Positions 27,259 to 36,564 are shown, counted from the stretch's first letter. The stretch: DNA of 58,604 nucleotides from JARRQB01 sp965368585 (GCA_965368585.1 CBDUNM010000015.1:1-58604), one strand, 5' to 3'. Made by a program: numbers and translations. The notes: a model not told the origin generated them from the letters alone.

Positions 27259-28536
27259 ATGAGCGATGACAAGCACGGTAAGGGCGATGACGGCAAACTG
27301 CTGTATTGCTCCTTCTGCGGAAAAAGCCAGCATGAAGTTCGCAAACTGATTGCCGGACCATCCGTGTTCATCTGCGACGAATGCGTCGAGTTGTGCAACG
27401 ACATCATTCGCGAGGAAATGCAGGAGCATGCCGCTGAATCCGCCGATAAACTCCCCAAGCCGCAGGAACTCAACGAGGCGCTGGATCAGTATGTCATCGG
27501 TCAGGCGCGTGCCAAAAAGGTGCTCTCGGTTGCCGTCTACAACCACTATAAACGTCTCGAAGTCAAGAGCAGGAAAGAAGAGGTCGAGATCGCCAAATCC
27601 AATATCCTGCTGATCGGTCCGACCGGTTCGGGTAAGACGCTGTTGGCGGAAACGCTGGCACGGCTGCTCAATGTCCCCTTTACCATCGCCGATGCCACCA
27701 CCTTGACTGAAGCGGGTTACGTGGGCGAGGACGTTGAGAACATCATCCAAAAGCTTTTGCAAAAGTGCGATTACGACGTCGAAAAGGCCCAGACGGGAAT
27801 CGTGTATATCGATGAAATCGATAAAATTTCGCGGAAGTCGGACAACCCCTCAATCACTCGTGACGTGTCCGGCGAAGGTGTGCAGCAGGCGTTGTTGAAA
27901 CTCATCGAAGGCACTATCGCCTCGGTTCCGCCGCAGGGTGGTCGCAAGCATCCGCAGCAGGAGTTCCTGCAGGTGGATACGGGCAACATCCTGTTTATCG
28001 TCGGCGGCGCGTTCGCCGGGCTGGACAAGGTGATTCGCGATCGTTCGGAGAAGGGCGGCATTGGTTTCTCCGCCGAGGTGCGGGCGAAGGAAGACAAGCG
28101 CAACGTCGGCGAGATACTCAGTGAGGTCGAGCCGTCAGATCTCATCCGCTACGGGCTGATTCCGGAATTCGTCGGACGTCTGCCGATCGTGGCAACGCTC
28201 GAAGAACTTGATGAGGACGCCTTGGTCAAAATCCTGACCGAACCGAAGAACGCCCTGATCAAACAATATCATCGCCTGTTTGAAATGGAAGGGGCCGATC
28301 TGGAAATCCGCGAAGACGCGTTGCGTGCCATATCGCGCAAGGCAATGGAACGAAAAACCGGAGCGCGCGGACTCAGGACGATTCTCGAGCACATTCTGCT
28401 GGACACCATGTACGACCTGCCCTCGATGGACAACGTAAGCAAAGTCGTTATCGACGAGTCCGTGATCGAAGGTGACTCCAAGCCGTACATGATTTTCGAT
28501 GGTACCGATCAACCGCAACTGGCCGCTTCGGACTAA
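27259..28536 (+). CDS. clpX: Clp protease ATP-binding subunit ClpX
   Basis: 425 aa. N-terminal C4 zinc domain (CSFCGKSQHEVRKLIAG, CDECVELC), Walker A GPTGSGKT, Walker B VYIDEIDK and sensor-2 GARGLR. Loop residues YVGEDVEN and the IGF-type loop region for docking on ClpP are in place. It unfolds tagged proteins into ClpP. The ATG follows an AT-rich leader. Confidence 0.98.
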   Translation: MSDDKHGKGDDGKLLYCSFCGKSQHEVRKLIAGPSVFICDECVELCNDIIREEMQEHAAESADKLPKPQELNEALDQYVIGQARAKKVLSVAVYNHYKRLEVKSRKEEVEIAKSNILLIGPTGSGKTLLAETLARLLNVPFTIADATTLTEAGYVGEDVENIIQKLLQKCDYDVEKAQTGIVYIDEIDKISRKSDNPSITRDVSGEGVQQALLKLIEGTIASVPPQGGRKHPQQEFLQVDTGNILFIVGGAFAGLDKVIRDRSEKGGIGFSAEVRAKEDKRNVGEILSEVEPSDLIRYGLIPEFVGRLPIVATLEELDEDALVKILTEPKNALIKQYHRLFEMEGADLEIREDALRAISRKAMERKTGARGLRTILEHILLDTMYDLPSMDNVSKVVIDESVIEGDSKPYMIFDGTDQPQLAASD

Positions 28537-28582
28537 ACTCAGCCAGACGACGCGTCTGCTGCACGGTTGATTAATTCTCGTC

Positions 28583-28602
28583 CGCCCCAACTCTCTGGGG
28601 CG
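28583..28602. terminator. Hairpin between clpX and lon
   Basis: CGCCCCA (28583-28589) and TGGGGCG (28596-28602) form a 7-bp stem with a 6-nt loop, 47 nt after the clpX stop. No T-tract follows, so it may be an attenuating or mRNA-stabilising structure rather than a true terminator. Confidence 0.35.
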
Positions 28603-28727
28603 TGGGTCCTATTGGGTAACGCGCTTTACAATTTCCACTACCGTGTATCCAGGATGCCTGGAACGCTGAGACGAATTCGCTGGTGCGAGTGCTTCGAGAC
28701 TCCACCCCTGCCTGAGGAACCCGAATA

Positions 28728-31199
28728 ATGGGCGAGAGTCTACACCCTGATACCGAATCATCACGAGGGAACAAAACCATGGTGCCCGTACTTCCGCTGA
28801 GAGACGTTGTGGTATACCCACACATGGTGATACCTCTTTTCGTAGGACGCGAGAAATCGATCAAGGCGCTGGACGCAGCCATGCAGGACAATAAGCAGAT
28901 CCTGCTGGTAGCGCAGCGCAGCGCCGACGTGGACGATCCACAGCCGGATGATCTCTACGATGTAGGAACCCTGGCGAGCATTCTGCAGCTGCTGAAACTG
29001 CCCGATGGCACGGTCAAGGTCTTGGTGGAAGGCGGCGAGCGCGCCAAATTGGCCGAATTCGAAGTCGGGCCGGATTATTTCAGCGCCGACTATGCCGTCA
29101 TGAGCGAAGAACTCGACCTACCCGAGCAGGAAATCGAGGTGCTGATGCGTTCCGCGACCGGCCTGTTCGATCAGTACGTCAAGCTCAACAAGAAGGTGCC
29201 ACCCGAGGTGCTGACGTCGCTGGCCTCCATCGACGAGCCGGCGCGGCTGGCCGATACCCTTGCCGCGCACATGGCGCTGAAGCTGGATGAGAAGCAACAC
29301 GTGCTGCAGATGGGTAATGTGCGTGAACGGCTGGAACACCTGATGGCCTTGATGGAAGGCGAGAATGACATTCTGCAAATGGAAAAGCGCATCCGCGGGC
29401 GCGTCAAGCGCCAGATGGAGAAGAACCAGCGCGAGTACTACCTCAACGAACAGATGAAGGCCATCCAAAAGGAGCTGGGTGAGCTGGAGGAAGCACCGAA
29501 CGAAATAGAGGATCTCGAGCAGAAGATCGAAAAAGCCGGCATGAGCAAGGAAGCCAAGTCCAAGGTGACGGGTGAGTTGAACAAGTTGAAGCTGATGTCG
29601 CCGATGTCTGCGGAGGCCACCGTGGTGCGCAACTATATCGATGCGCTGGTGAGCGTGCCGTGGAAGAAACGCAGCAAGATTCGCAATGAAATTGCCGGTG
29701 CGGAAGCGGTGTTGGAGGCCGATCACTACGGTCTGGAAAAGGTCAAGGAACGCATACTCGAATACCTTGCCGTGCAACAGCGCGTGCGCAAGTTAAAGGG
29801 CCCGATTCTGTGCCTGGTCGGACCGCCGGGAGTGGGTAAGACGTCGCTGGGGCAGTCGATCGCGAAGGCGACCAACCGTAAATTCGTGCGCATGGCACTC
29901 GGCGGTGTACGCGACGAGGCCGAGATAAGAGGGCATCGGCGCACCTATATCGGTGCGATGCCGGGCAAGATTATTCAGAATCTGACCAAGGCCGCCACCA
30001 AGAACCCGCTGTTTCTGCTGGACGAAATCGACAAAATGGCCATGGATTTCCGCGGTGATCCGGCGTCGGCATTGCTCGAGGTCCTGGACCCGGAGCAAAA
30101 CCACACCTTTCAGGACCACTACCTGGAGGTGGATTTCGATCTGTCGGAAGTCATGTTCGTTGCCACGGCGAACACCCTGAACATACCGGCCGCCTTGCTC
30201 GATCGGATGGAAGTGATTCGTTTGTCCGGCTACACCGAAGATGAGAAGGTCAACATCGCGGTGCGTTATCTGGTTCCGAAACAGCGCGGCAACAACGGCC
30301 TCAAGGAAGACGAGCTGGTGATCCGTGAATCGGCGCTGCGTGACATCGTGCGATATTTCACGCGTGAAGCCGGTGTGCGGAATCTGGAGCGTGAAATCGC
30401 CAAGATTTGCAGAAAGGTGGTAAAGGAAATTCTGCTCAACGAGAACAAGGGTAAGACCGTGACGGTGACGCCTAAGACCCTGGAAAACTATCTGGGCGTC
30501 AAACGCTTCCGTTATGGTCGCGCCGACGAACATGATCAGATCGGCCAGGTGACCGGTCTGGCCTGGACTGAGGTGGGTGGTGAGTTGCTGCGTATCGAAG
30601 CGGCGTTGATGCCCGGCAAGGGACGCTTGAGTCACACCGGCCAGCTTGGTGACGTGATGAAGGAGTCGATTCAAGCGGCGATGACGGTGGTGCGCAGTCG
30701 TGCGCAGGCGCTGGGTCTGGAGCAAGACGTACACGAAAAATACGATGTCCACATCCACGTTCCCGAGGGGGCGACGCCCAAAGACGGCCCCAGTGCCGGC
30801 ATCGGAATGTGTACCGCATTGGTATCGGCGTTGACCAATATCCCGGTGCGTGCGGATGTCGCGATGACCGGTGAGATCACGTTGCGCGGCGAAGTATTGC
30901 CGATCGGTGGCCTCAAGGAAAAGCTGCTGGCGGCGCACCGCGGGGGTATACAAACCGTGATTATTCCCGAAGAAAACGAACGGGATCTGGTCGAAATTCC
31001 GAAAAACATCAAACAGAACCTTGACATCCAGCCCGTGCGATGGATCGACCAGGTACTGGGCGTGGCCCTGGCCGCGCAACCATCACCGCGCGCTGAAGGC
31101 GCATCGCCCCAACCGGATGCAAAGACCAGCAAGAACGAAAAAGAAAGCACATCGACAGAAGGGACCCGTCGCACCCGTAAAGGCCAGCTAAGACATTGA
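28728..31199 (+). CDS. lon: ATP-dependent protease Lon
   Basis: 823 aa. Substrate-binding N-domain (VPVLPLRDVVVYPHMVIPLFVGREKSI), coiled central region, AAA+ Walker A GPPGVGKTS (365-373), Walker B FLLDEIDKM and a C-terminal Ser-Lys protease with Ser689 in KDGPSAGIGM. The C-terminal 40 residues are a low-complexity charged tail (SPRAEGASPQPDAKTSKNEK), longer than in E. coli Lon. It degrades misfolded and short-lived regulatory proteins. GAGGA precedes the ATG. Confidence 0.98.
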   Translation: MGESLHPDTESSRGNKTMVPVLPLRDVVVYPHMVIPLFVGREKSIKALDAAMQDNKQILLVAQRSADVDDPQPDDLYDVGTLASILQLLKLPDGTVKVLVEGGERAKLAEFEVGPDYFSADYAVMSEELDLPEQEIEVLMRSATGLFDQYVKLNKKVPPEVLTSLASIDEPARLADTLAAHMALKLDEKQHVLQMGNVRERLEHLMALMEGENDILQMEKRIRGRVKRQMEKNQREYYLNEQMKAIQKELGELEEAPNEIEDLEQKIEKAGMSKEAKSKVTGELNKLKLMSPMSAEATVVRNYIDALVSVPWKKRSKIRNEIAGAEAVLEADHYGLEKVKERILEYLAVQQRVRKLKGPILCLVGPPGVGKTSLGQSIAKATNRKFVRMALGGVRDEAEIRGHRRTYIGAMPGKIIQNLTKAATKNPLFLLDEIDKMAMDFRGDPASALLEVLDPEQNHTFQDHYLEVDFDLSEVMFVATANTLNIPAALLDRMEVIRLSGYTEDEKVNIAVRYLVPKQRGNNGLKEDELVIRESALRDIVRYFTREAGVRNLEREIAKICRKVVKEILLNENKGKTVTVTPKTLENYLGVKRFRYGRADEHDQIGQVTGLAWTEVGGELLRIEAALMPGKGRLSHTGQLGDVMKESIQAAMTVVRSRAQALGLEQDVHEKYDVHIHVPEGATPKDGPSAGIGMCTALVSALTNIPVRADVAMTGEITLRGEVLPIGGLKEKLLAAHRGGIQTVIIPEENERDLVEIPKNIKQNLDIQPVRWIDQVLGVALAAQPSPRAEGASPQPDAKTSKNEKESTSTEGTRRTRKGQLRH

Positions 31200-31244
31200 A
31201 TTTAGTGCTTGGCTGCGTCTGATTTGACACACTGCTACGCCACC

Positions 31245-31262
31245 GCGGGCATGGATGCCCGC
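31245..31262. terminator. Hairpin after lon
   Basis: GCGGGCAT (31245-31252) and ATGCCCGC (31255-31262) form a perfect inverted repeat with a 2-nt centre, 45 nt after the lon stop, followed by AAAAG. It lacks a T-tract on the + strand, so termination is uncertain. Confidence 0.4.
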
Positions 31263-31272
31263 AAAAGCCGTC

Positions 31273-31302
31273 TTGACACCGAAAAAAACGACTTGGTATA
31301 AA
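31273..31302 (+). promoter_or_regulatory. Sigma-70-type promoter of hupB
   Basis: A consensus -35 TTGACA (31273-31278) is separated by 18 nt from TATAAA (31297-31302). It lies about 115 nt before hupB and is the strongest sigma-70 promoter I see in the window; it probably drives hupB and the two tRNAs behind it. Confidence 0.75.
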
Positions 31303-31418
31303 GCCGAGCGCTCTGCGTAGCTGCAACGGCCGCCAATGAGTGAGCGACCACCGCATAGTTGTTTGTAGGTCGCTTTGGAAATAACTACTCAAAACGCTAA
31401 AAAGGGGACGCCTTAGAT

Positions 31419-31691
31419 ATGAAAAAGACTGATCTAATTGACGCAATGGCCGATGCAGCAGATATCTCGCGTGCCGCCGCAGGACGCGCCTTGGATGGGA
31501 TGATCGACGCGATCACCAAATCCATGCAGGACGGTGAACCGGTGTCGATCGTTGGCTTCGGCACGTTTCTCGTGCGCGAGCGCGCAGCCCGTACCGGCCG
31601 TAACCCGAAAACCGGCGATACGATCCAGATCGCGGCGTCGCGTACGCCCGCATTTAAGGCTGGCAAAGCACTAAAAGATGCGGTAAATTAG
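31419..31691 (+). CDS. hupB: DNA-binding protein HU-beta
   Basis: 90 aa. MKKTDLIDAMADAADISRAAAGRALDGM then VSIVGFGTFLVRERAARTGRNPKTGD is the HU/IHF fold with the DNA-gripping arm RNPKTGDTI. It belongs to HU rather than IHF by the FGTF and arm sequence. It is an abundant nucleoid protein that bends and compacts DNA. It follows lon, the usual order, and only 13 nt separate its stop from tRNA-Val. Confidence 0.97.
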   Translation: MKKTDLIDAMADAADISRAAAGRALDGMIDAITKSMQDGEPVSIVGFGTFLVRERAARTGRNPKTGDTIQIAASRTPAFKAGKALKDAVN

Positions 31692-31704
31692 CGGGCTTCT
31701 CGAG

Positions 31705-31780
31705 GGGTGCTTAGCTCAGCTGGGAGAGCATCGCCCTTACAAGGCGAGGGTCGCAGGTTCGATCCCTGCAGCACCCACCA
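31705..31780 (+). tRNA. tRNA-Val (UAC)
   Basis: 76 nt. Acceptor GGGTGCT/AGCACCC, D-arm TAGCTCAGCTGGGAGAGCA, anticodon stem TCGCC/GGCGA with loop CTTACAA (anticodon TAC), T-arm GCAGG-TTCGATC-CCTGC and an encoded CCA. It begins 13 nt after hupB and is probably processed from the hupB transcript. Confidence 0.96.
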
Positions 31781-31790
31781 GGATGATCTA

Positions 31791-31867
31791 GGAGTGGTAG
31801 TTCAGTTGGTTAGAATACCGGCCTGTCACGCCGGGGGTCGCGGGTTCGAGTCCCGTCCACTCCGCCA
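31791..31867 (+). tRNA. tRNA-Asp (GUC)
   Basis: 77 nt. Acceptor GGAGTGG/CCACTCC, D-arm, anticodon stem CCGGC/GCCGG with loop CTGTCAC (anticodon GTC), T-arm CGGG-TTCGAGT-CCCG and an encoded CCA. It is 10 nt after tRNA-Val, in the same transcription unit. Confidence 0.96.
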
Positions 31868-31880
31868 TTTCTGAACGTAG

Positions 31881-31909
31881 ACGGGGTATCTGCAAAGATG
31901 CCCCGTTTG
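31881..31909 (+). terminator. Terminator-like hairpin after tRNA-Asp
   Basis: ACGGGGTATCT (31881-31891) and AGATGCCCCGT (31896-31906) form an 11-bp stem with one G-T wobble, closed by a GCAA tetraloop and followed by only TT. The position 14 nt after the tRNA supports a processing or termination role. Confidence 0.55.
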
Positions 31910-31947
31910 CATGTTGGGCACCTTAAAACTCACGTTTCGGACACATC

Positions 31948-33855
31948 ATGCTGCAGGCTATCAGAGACAAGGCTCAAGGCTGGATCGCCTGGGTCATCGT
32001 AATTCTCATCAGCGTTCCGTTCGCGCTTTGGGGTATCCAGGAGTACCTCGGAGTCGGTGACGAGCCGATTGTCGCGCAGGTTGACGGTACAGAGATAACC
32101 GAACGGGAGTTGGATCGCCGCGCGCGTAATTATCGAGACACGCTGCGCGCGCGACTGGGGGCATCCTATCGTCCCGACCTGATCAGCGAAGAGGTGTTGC
32201 GGGCCCAGATGCGTGAGCAGTTGATTGACGAGCGCGTATTGCTGAGTACGGCCAACGATTGGAAGCTGCGGATGAAGGATCAATCCGTGGCCGCGTTCAT
32301 CCGTGCCATACCGTCGTTTCAGCGTGACGGACAGTTCGACACGGATCTATACGAAGTGGCGCTGCGCAACCAGGGGTTGAATCGTCCAATGTTCGAAACC
32401 AATGTCCGTCAGGATATGGTGATGAATCAGATTCGAGCGGCCGTTCGTTCCAGCGCGTTTACCACCGAACACGAAATTGCCGAAGCGGTGCGGCTCGAGC
32501 GTCAGGAACGCGAGTTGCTTTATGCGGTTATCCCCGCCGAACAGTTCGAAGATGACGTCGACGTGACGGATCAGGCGCTACAGGCTTACTACGAGGAAAA
32601 TCAATCGCTATACCTCGTGCCCGAAGAAGTATCGGTACAGTATCTCACCCTCGATATTGCAGAACTTACCACCCAGGTCGAGGTGGACGATGCACAACTG
32701 CGCAACTATTTCAAACAGCACGAAACCGAGTTCCGTGTCCCTGAAGAACGGAAGATGCGCCATATTCTGGTCAAACTGGAAGAAGGCGCGGATGCGGACG
32801 CGGAAGCCCGCGCACTGGAAAAAGCCACGGCGTTGAAACGGCGTATCGACGCGGGCGAGGACTTTGCGGTGGTCGCCGAGGCCGAGTCGGGTGATCCGGG
32901 GTCGGCGCAAAAGGGTGGCGACCTGGGTTGGGTGGAGCCGGGTATGATGGTCGAGGCGTTCGACAATGCGGGCTTTGAACTCGACGTCGGCGTGCTTAGC
33001 GAGCCGGTGCGCACCGAGTTCGGCTATCACTTGATCGAAGTGACTGAGGTGAAATCCGGCGGTGAAGCCGGTTTCGAGTCGGTCCGTAGCGAGGTCGAAA
33101 AGGCCTTTCGCCGCGTCGAGGCGGAAAACCGTTTCTACGACAACGCTGAACGCCTGGCGACGCTCGCGTACGAAAACGCCGGCAGTCTTGCGCCAGCAGC
33201 GGAGCAACTGGGGTTGGAAATTCGTACGACGAAACCGTTTTCCCGCGCCAGCGCCCCGCCTGAGTTGAACTCGCCCAAGGTCCTGAGGGCGGCCTTCAGC
33301 GCTGATGTGCTGGAAAACGGAAACAACAGCGAAGTGATCGAGATCACCCCGGAACGCGCCGTGGTGCTGCGAGTGCTGGATCATTCACCCGAGCATTACA
33401 AACCGTTCGCGGAAGTCCGCGAGCAGGTCGAAAAGGCCTATCGGGGCGCGAAGGCCGCGGAAGCGACGGCCGCTGCGGGACAAGAGGCGCTGGACCAACT
33501 GGCCAAAGGTGGCGGTTCGCTCAAGGATTTGGCAGAGGCAAAGGGCTGGAAACTGGAGCAACCGGGAAAAATTGCCCGCAGCGCGACAATGGTTCCTCGT
33601 TCGATCGTCAACACGGCGTTCTCGCTAAATGCGCCCGCCGACGGGGCGGTTACTTATGGCGGCTCCCGCTTGGGTAATGGCTACGCGATAATTGAACTCG
33701 GTGGAGTGACCGACGGGCAAGTCGCCGAATTGGACGAAGACGAAAAAACGGCCATCGACACGCGCTTACGTACGGAAGCCGGCCGCGGTGAACTGGAAAG
33801 CGTGGTGGCGGCGTTGCGATCGCGCGCCGATGTCGAGTTGGTTGGCGGAGAATAG
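31948..33855 (+). CDS. ppiD: Periplasmic folding chaperone PpiD (SurA-N/parvulin)
   Basis: 635 aa. A single N-terminal inner-membrane anchor (GWIAWVIVILISVPFALWG), a SurA-like chaperone region and a parvulin domain at about 265-365 (RKMRHILVKLEEG, GGDLGWVEPGMM, EFGYHLIEVTEV), then a long C-terminal chaperone portion. It faces the periplasm and works near the Sec translocon on newly exported outer-membrane proteins. It follows hupB and the tRNAs, as in related genomes. A strong terminator lies 32 nt after its stop. Confidence 0.93.
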   Translation: MLQAIRDKAQGWIAWVIVILISVPFALWGIQEYLGVGDEPIVAQVDGTEITERELDRRARNYRDTLRARLGASYRPDLISEEVLRAQMREQLIDERVLLSTANDWKLRMKDQSVAAFIRAIPSFQRDGQFDTDLYEVALRNQGLNRPMFETNVRQDMVMNQIRAAVRSSAFTTEHEIAEAVRLERQERELLYAVIPAEQFEDDVDVTDQALQAYYEENQSLYLVPEEVSVQYLTLDIAELTTQVEVDDAQLRNYFKQHETEFRVPEERKMRHILVKLEEGADADAEARALEKATALKRRIDAGEDFAVVAEAESGDPGSAQKGGDLGWVEPGMMVEAFDNAGFELDVGVLSEPVRTEFGYHLIEVTEVKSGGEAGFESVRSEVEKAFRRVEAENRFYDNAERLATLAYENAGSLAPAAEQLGLEIRTTKPFSRASAPPELNSPKVLRAAFSADVLENGNNSEVIEITPERAVVLRVLDHSPEHYKPFAEVREQVEKAYRGAKAAEATAAAGQEALDQLAKGGGSLKDLAEAKGWKLEQPGKIARSATMVPRSIVNTAFSLNAPADGAVTYGGSRLGNGYAIIELGGVTDGQVAELDEDEKTAIDTRLRTEAGRGELESVVAALRSRADVELVGGE

Positions 33856-33887
33856 GCGCCAGACGCGCTGCTTCGGTTACGATGAAC

Positions 33888-33909
33888 GGCGGCCCGCGGG
33901 CCGCCTTTT
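33888..33909 (+). terminator. Rho-independent terminator of ppiD
   Basis: GGCGGCCC (33888-33895) and GGGCCGCC (33898-33905) form a perfect 8-bp GC stem followed at once by TTTT. The position after ppiD and before trpB is appropriate. Confidence 0.75.
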
Positions 33910-33965
33910 CGATCGCGCATTGTACCGCATCGACTATTCCAATCAGGTGCGACAGGTAGATAATC

Positions 33966-35195
33966 ATGAGCCTACCCTACATCAAACAGGTACCCGATCA
34001 GCAAGGATGGTTCGGCGAGTACGGCGGCGCGTTCTTGCCCCCGCAATTGGAAAAGCCGTTTGCGGAAATCGCCGCTGCCTACCAGCGAATCGCTCGATCG
34101 GCAGACTTTCAAAACGAACTCGCCTATATCCGTAAGCACTTTCAAGGCCGTCCAACCCCGGTTCACTACGCGCGTAATCTGTCCCGGCATCTGGGAGGTG
34201 CGCTGATTTACTTGAAGCGCGAGGACCTGAATCACACCGGGGCGCATAAACTCAACCATTGCATGGCCGAAGCGCTACTGGCGAAACACATGGGTAAGCG
34301 GCGCTTGATCGCCGAAACCGGAGCGGGTCAACACGGCGTGGCGCTGGCAACGGCAGCGGCATACTTCGAACTCGAATGCGAAATCCACATGGGCGAGGTC
34401 GATCTCGAGAAGGAGCATCCCAATGTGGTGCGCATGAAGTTGTTGGGAGCGCAGGTGGTTCCGGTCGGATTCGGTGGACGGACGTTGAAGGAAGCCGTGG
34501 ACTCGGCGTTCCAATCCTACTTGCAGGATCCCGTGACGAGCATTTATGCAATCGGCTCGGTCGTCGGTCCGCACCCGTTTCCTACCATGGTGCGTGATTT
34601 CCAGCGTATCGTGGGGCAGGAGGCCCGAGAGCAGATCCTGGAGATGACCGGCGGCATCCTGCCGGATCATGTGGCGGCCTGCGTCGGCGGCGGCTCCAAT
34701 GCCATGGGAATTTTTCAGGGTTTTATCGACGACGAGGGGGTCCGACTGCACGGTGTCGAGCCGCTCGGGAGAGGGGCCAAACTGGGCGATCATTCGGCTA
34801 CGATCACCTACGGGCACGATGGGCAGATCCACGGCTTCAGGTCCCTGGTGTTGACGGATGACGAAGGCAACCCCGCTCCCGTGCATTCGATCGCATCGGG
34901 ACTGGACTATCCCGGCGTCGGTCCGGAACACGCGTATCTGCACAAACAGGGCCGCGTCGAGTATCACGCAGTGAACGATGATCAGGCCTTGTCGGCCTTC
35001 TACCAGCTATCCCGCTTGGAGGGGATCATTCCCGCATTGGAGAGCGCGCACGCCTTGGCACACGCCATCCGCATGGCGCCCGACCGGGCGGGGGAGACTA
35101 TCCTGGTCAATCTCTCCGGCCGGGGCGACAAAGATATCGACTATGTGACCGAGACGTTTGGCTACGGAGAACAAGCCGCCGAAGTCGAGCCCTAG
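33966..35195 (+). CDS. trpB: Tryptophan synthase beta chain, stand-alone
   Basis: 409 aa, normal TrpB1 length. PLP lysine in HTGAHKLNH, catalytic Glu in AETGAGQHGVA, PLP phosphate loop GGGSNAMG and C-terminal NLSGRGDKD are all present, as is the GLDYPGVGPEH loop. The COMM-domain region differs from familiar TrpB: EVDLEKEHPNVVRM instead of xxDxERQxxNVxRM, and GRGAKLGDHSATI where GIETGEHAA is usual. It joins indole and serine; TrpA would normally supply indole, but no trpA or trpF is adjacent. It may be a second TrpB, an indole-salvage enzyme, or the only TrpB with trpA elsewhere. Confidence 0.9.
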   Translation: MSLPYIKQVPDQQGWFGEYGGAFLPPQLEKPFAEIAAAYQRIARSADFQNELAYIRKHFQGRPTPVHYARNLSRHLGGALIYLKREDLNHTGAHKLNHCMAEALLAKHMGKRRLIAETGAGQHGVALATAAAYFELECEIHMGEVDLEKEHPNVVRMKLLGAQVVPVGFGGRTLKEAVDSAFQSYLQDPVTSIYAIGSVVGPHPFPTMVRDFQRIVGQEAREQILEMTGGILPDHVAACVGGGSNAMGIFQGFIDDEGVRLHGVEPLGRGAKLGDHSATITYGHDGQIHGFRSLVLTDDEGNPAPVHSIASGLDYPGVGPEHAYLHKQGRVEYHAVNDDQALSAFYQLSRLEGIIPALESAHALAHAIRMAPDRAGETILVNLSGRGDKDIDYVTETFGYGEQAAEVEP

Positions 35196-35214
35196 TCGCT
35201 CGTTGCGCTGGGTT

Positions 35215-35649
35215 TCAGTCTTTCTGATCCCAGCCAACGACCACGTCATTGTCGAGCGTGATCCTGAGGTCATAGCGATTATGGCCTCGGTGGTCGTACT
35301 TCCAGATTTCCTTTTTTTTGGTCTTCAACATTTTCTGGTCGACGTCATGCGGTTCACCCAGCGCATCGAACAGTTGGTCCGCAGTCTGACCTTCCCAGAA
35401 GCGCTGTTCGAGCAAGCTGGCGACCAGCGCCTCGTCACGGTATTTGCCCAGCAGGTAACGCCGCCGGCGCCTCCTGTACAGACCTACCAACCCAACGACC
35501 AGCGCGCCGACGCCCGCGACACCGGCGGCCAAAACGATCCACCCGAGGTATTCGCCGACCATGGCAATACCGATCATCAACAGGCCAATGGCTGTCATCC
35601 AGGTTTTCCAACGGCGCCGGGATTTAGCGCTGCGTCTGGCCATGGACAT
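35215..35649 (-). CDS. Two-helix membrane protein with BamE-like C-terminal part
   Basis: 144 aa. The N-terminal 15 residues are strongly basic (RRSAKSRRRWKTW), followed by two closely spaced membrane helices (about 17-37 and 40-58), a basic patch RRRRRRY and a soluble C-terminal domain. That domain contains GQTADQLFDALGEPHDVD and EIWKYD, a pattern reminiscent of SmpA/BamE-type small lipoprotein folds. The soluble part is probably cytoplasmic by the positive-inside rule. Function unknown; it is convergent with trpB, with only 19 nt between the two stops. Confidence 0.75.
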   Translation of the reverse strand: MSMARRSAKSRRRWKTWMTAIGLLMIGIAMVGEYLGWIVLAAGVAGVGALVVGLVGLYRRRRRRYLLGKYRDEALVASLLEQRFWEGQTADQLFDALGEPHDVDQKMLKTKKKEIWKYDHRGHNRYDLRITLDNDVVVGWDQKD

Positions 35650-35787
35650 CGAAAAATAGTCGTGCCTGCGCTCGATGGCGCGGTTTGATTGCGCCCATCA
35701 CCCGCGAGTCGTCGCGCACGGAAAACGGGGCGTTGTGCAGGCGCTCGATGGCTCGCCGATGCGCAGAGTGACTGTACAACTTGGTGC

Positions 35788-36564
35788 CTATGCCATGCCC
35801 AGGATGTGATAGCCGGAATCGACGTACAGCACATCACCGGTAATACCCGAAGCGAGATCTGAACAAAGAAAGGCGGCAGCATTGCCGACTTCGTCGATCG
35901 TGACGTTGCGTCTGAGTGGAGTTTTCGCTTCCGCCTCCGCAAGCATGCTGCGGAAATTGCTGATGCCCGATGCGGCGAGCGTGCGAATCGGGCCTGCGGA
36001 CACCGCGTTGACGCGGTGTCCGTCAGGTCCCATAGAATCCGCCAGATAGCGCACATTTGCTTCCAAGCTGGCCTTGGCGACCCCCATGACATTGTAGTTC
36101 GGCAAGGTGCGCACGGCGCCAAGATAACTCATGGTGAGCAGCGCCCCGTTGCGCCCTGTCATCATGCCGCGGCCGGCCTTTGCCAGGGCGGCGAAACTGT
36201 ACGAACTGATATCGTGAGCAATCATGAACCCTTCGCGTGTCACTGCTTCTACATAAGTGCCCTCTAATTGGTCTCGCGGGGCGAAGCCGACCGAGTGGAC
36301 AATGATATCCAGGCCGTCCCATTGCTTGCCCAGTTCTGCAAAGGCATGGTCGATCTGTTCGTCACTCGCGACGTCCAGGGGTAGGACGACGTCGCTGTCG
36401 AACGCTTTGGCGGCGTCCGCGACGCGCTTTTCGAGCTTTTCGGTCTGATAGGTCAGGGCCAGAGCAGCGCCCTCGCGGTGCATGGCCTTGGCGATACCAT
36501 AGGCGATGGAACGATTACTGGCGATACCCACGACTAGGGCACGCTTGCCTTGAAGAAAACCCAT
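35788..36564 (-). CDS. fabI: Enoyl-ACP reductase (NADH), FabI
   Basis: 258 aa from ATG 36564, with GAGGG upstream; an extended start at 36606 is less likely. NADH-binding GIASNRSIAYG and catalytic Tyr147/Tyr157/Lys164 in SYLGAVRTLPNYNVMGVAK match E. coli FabI almost residue for residue. Substrate-loop residues follow (SAGPIRTLAASGI). It performs the last reduction of each fatty-acid elongation cycle and is the target of triclosan-type inhibitors. It sits near ppiD, as in many Chromatiales, but here separated by trpB and a membrane protein. Confidence 0.97.
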   Translation of the reverse strand: MGFLQGKRALVVGIASNRSIAYGIAKAMHREGAALALTYQTEKLEKRVADAAKAFDSDVVLPLDVASDEQIDHAFAELGKQWDGLDIIVHSVGFAPRDQLEGTYVEAVTREGFMIAHDISSYSFAALAKAGRGMMTGRNGALLTMSYLGAVRTLPNYNVMGVAKASLEANVRYLADSMGPDGHRVNAVSAGPIRTLAASGISNFRSMLAEAEAKTPLRRNVTIDEVGNAAAFLCSDLASGITGDVLYVDSGYHILGMA

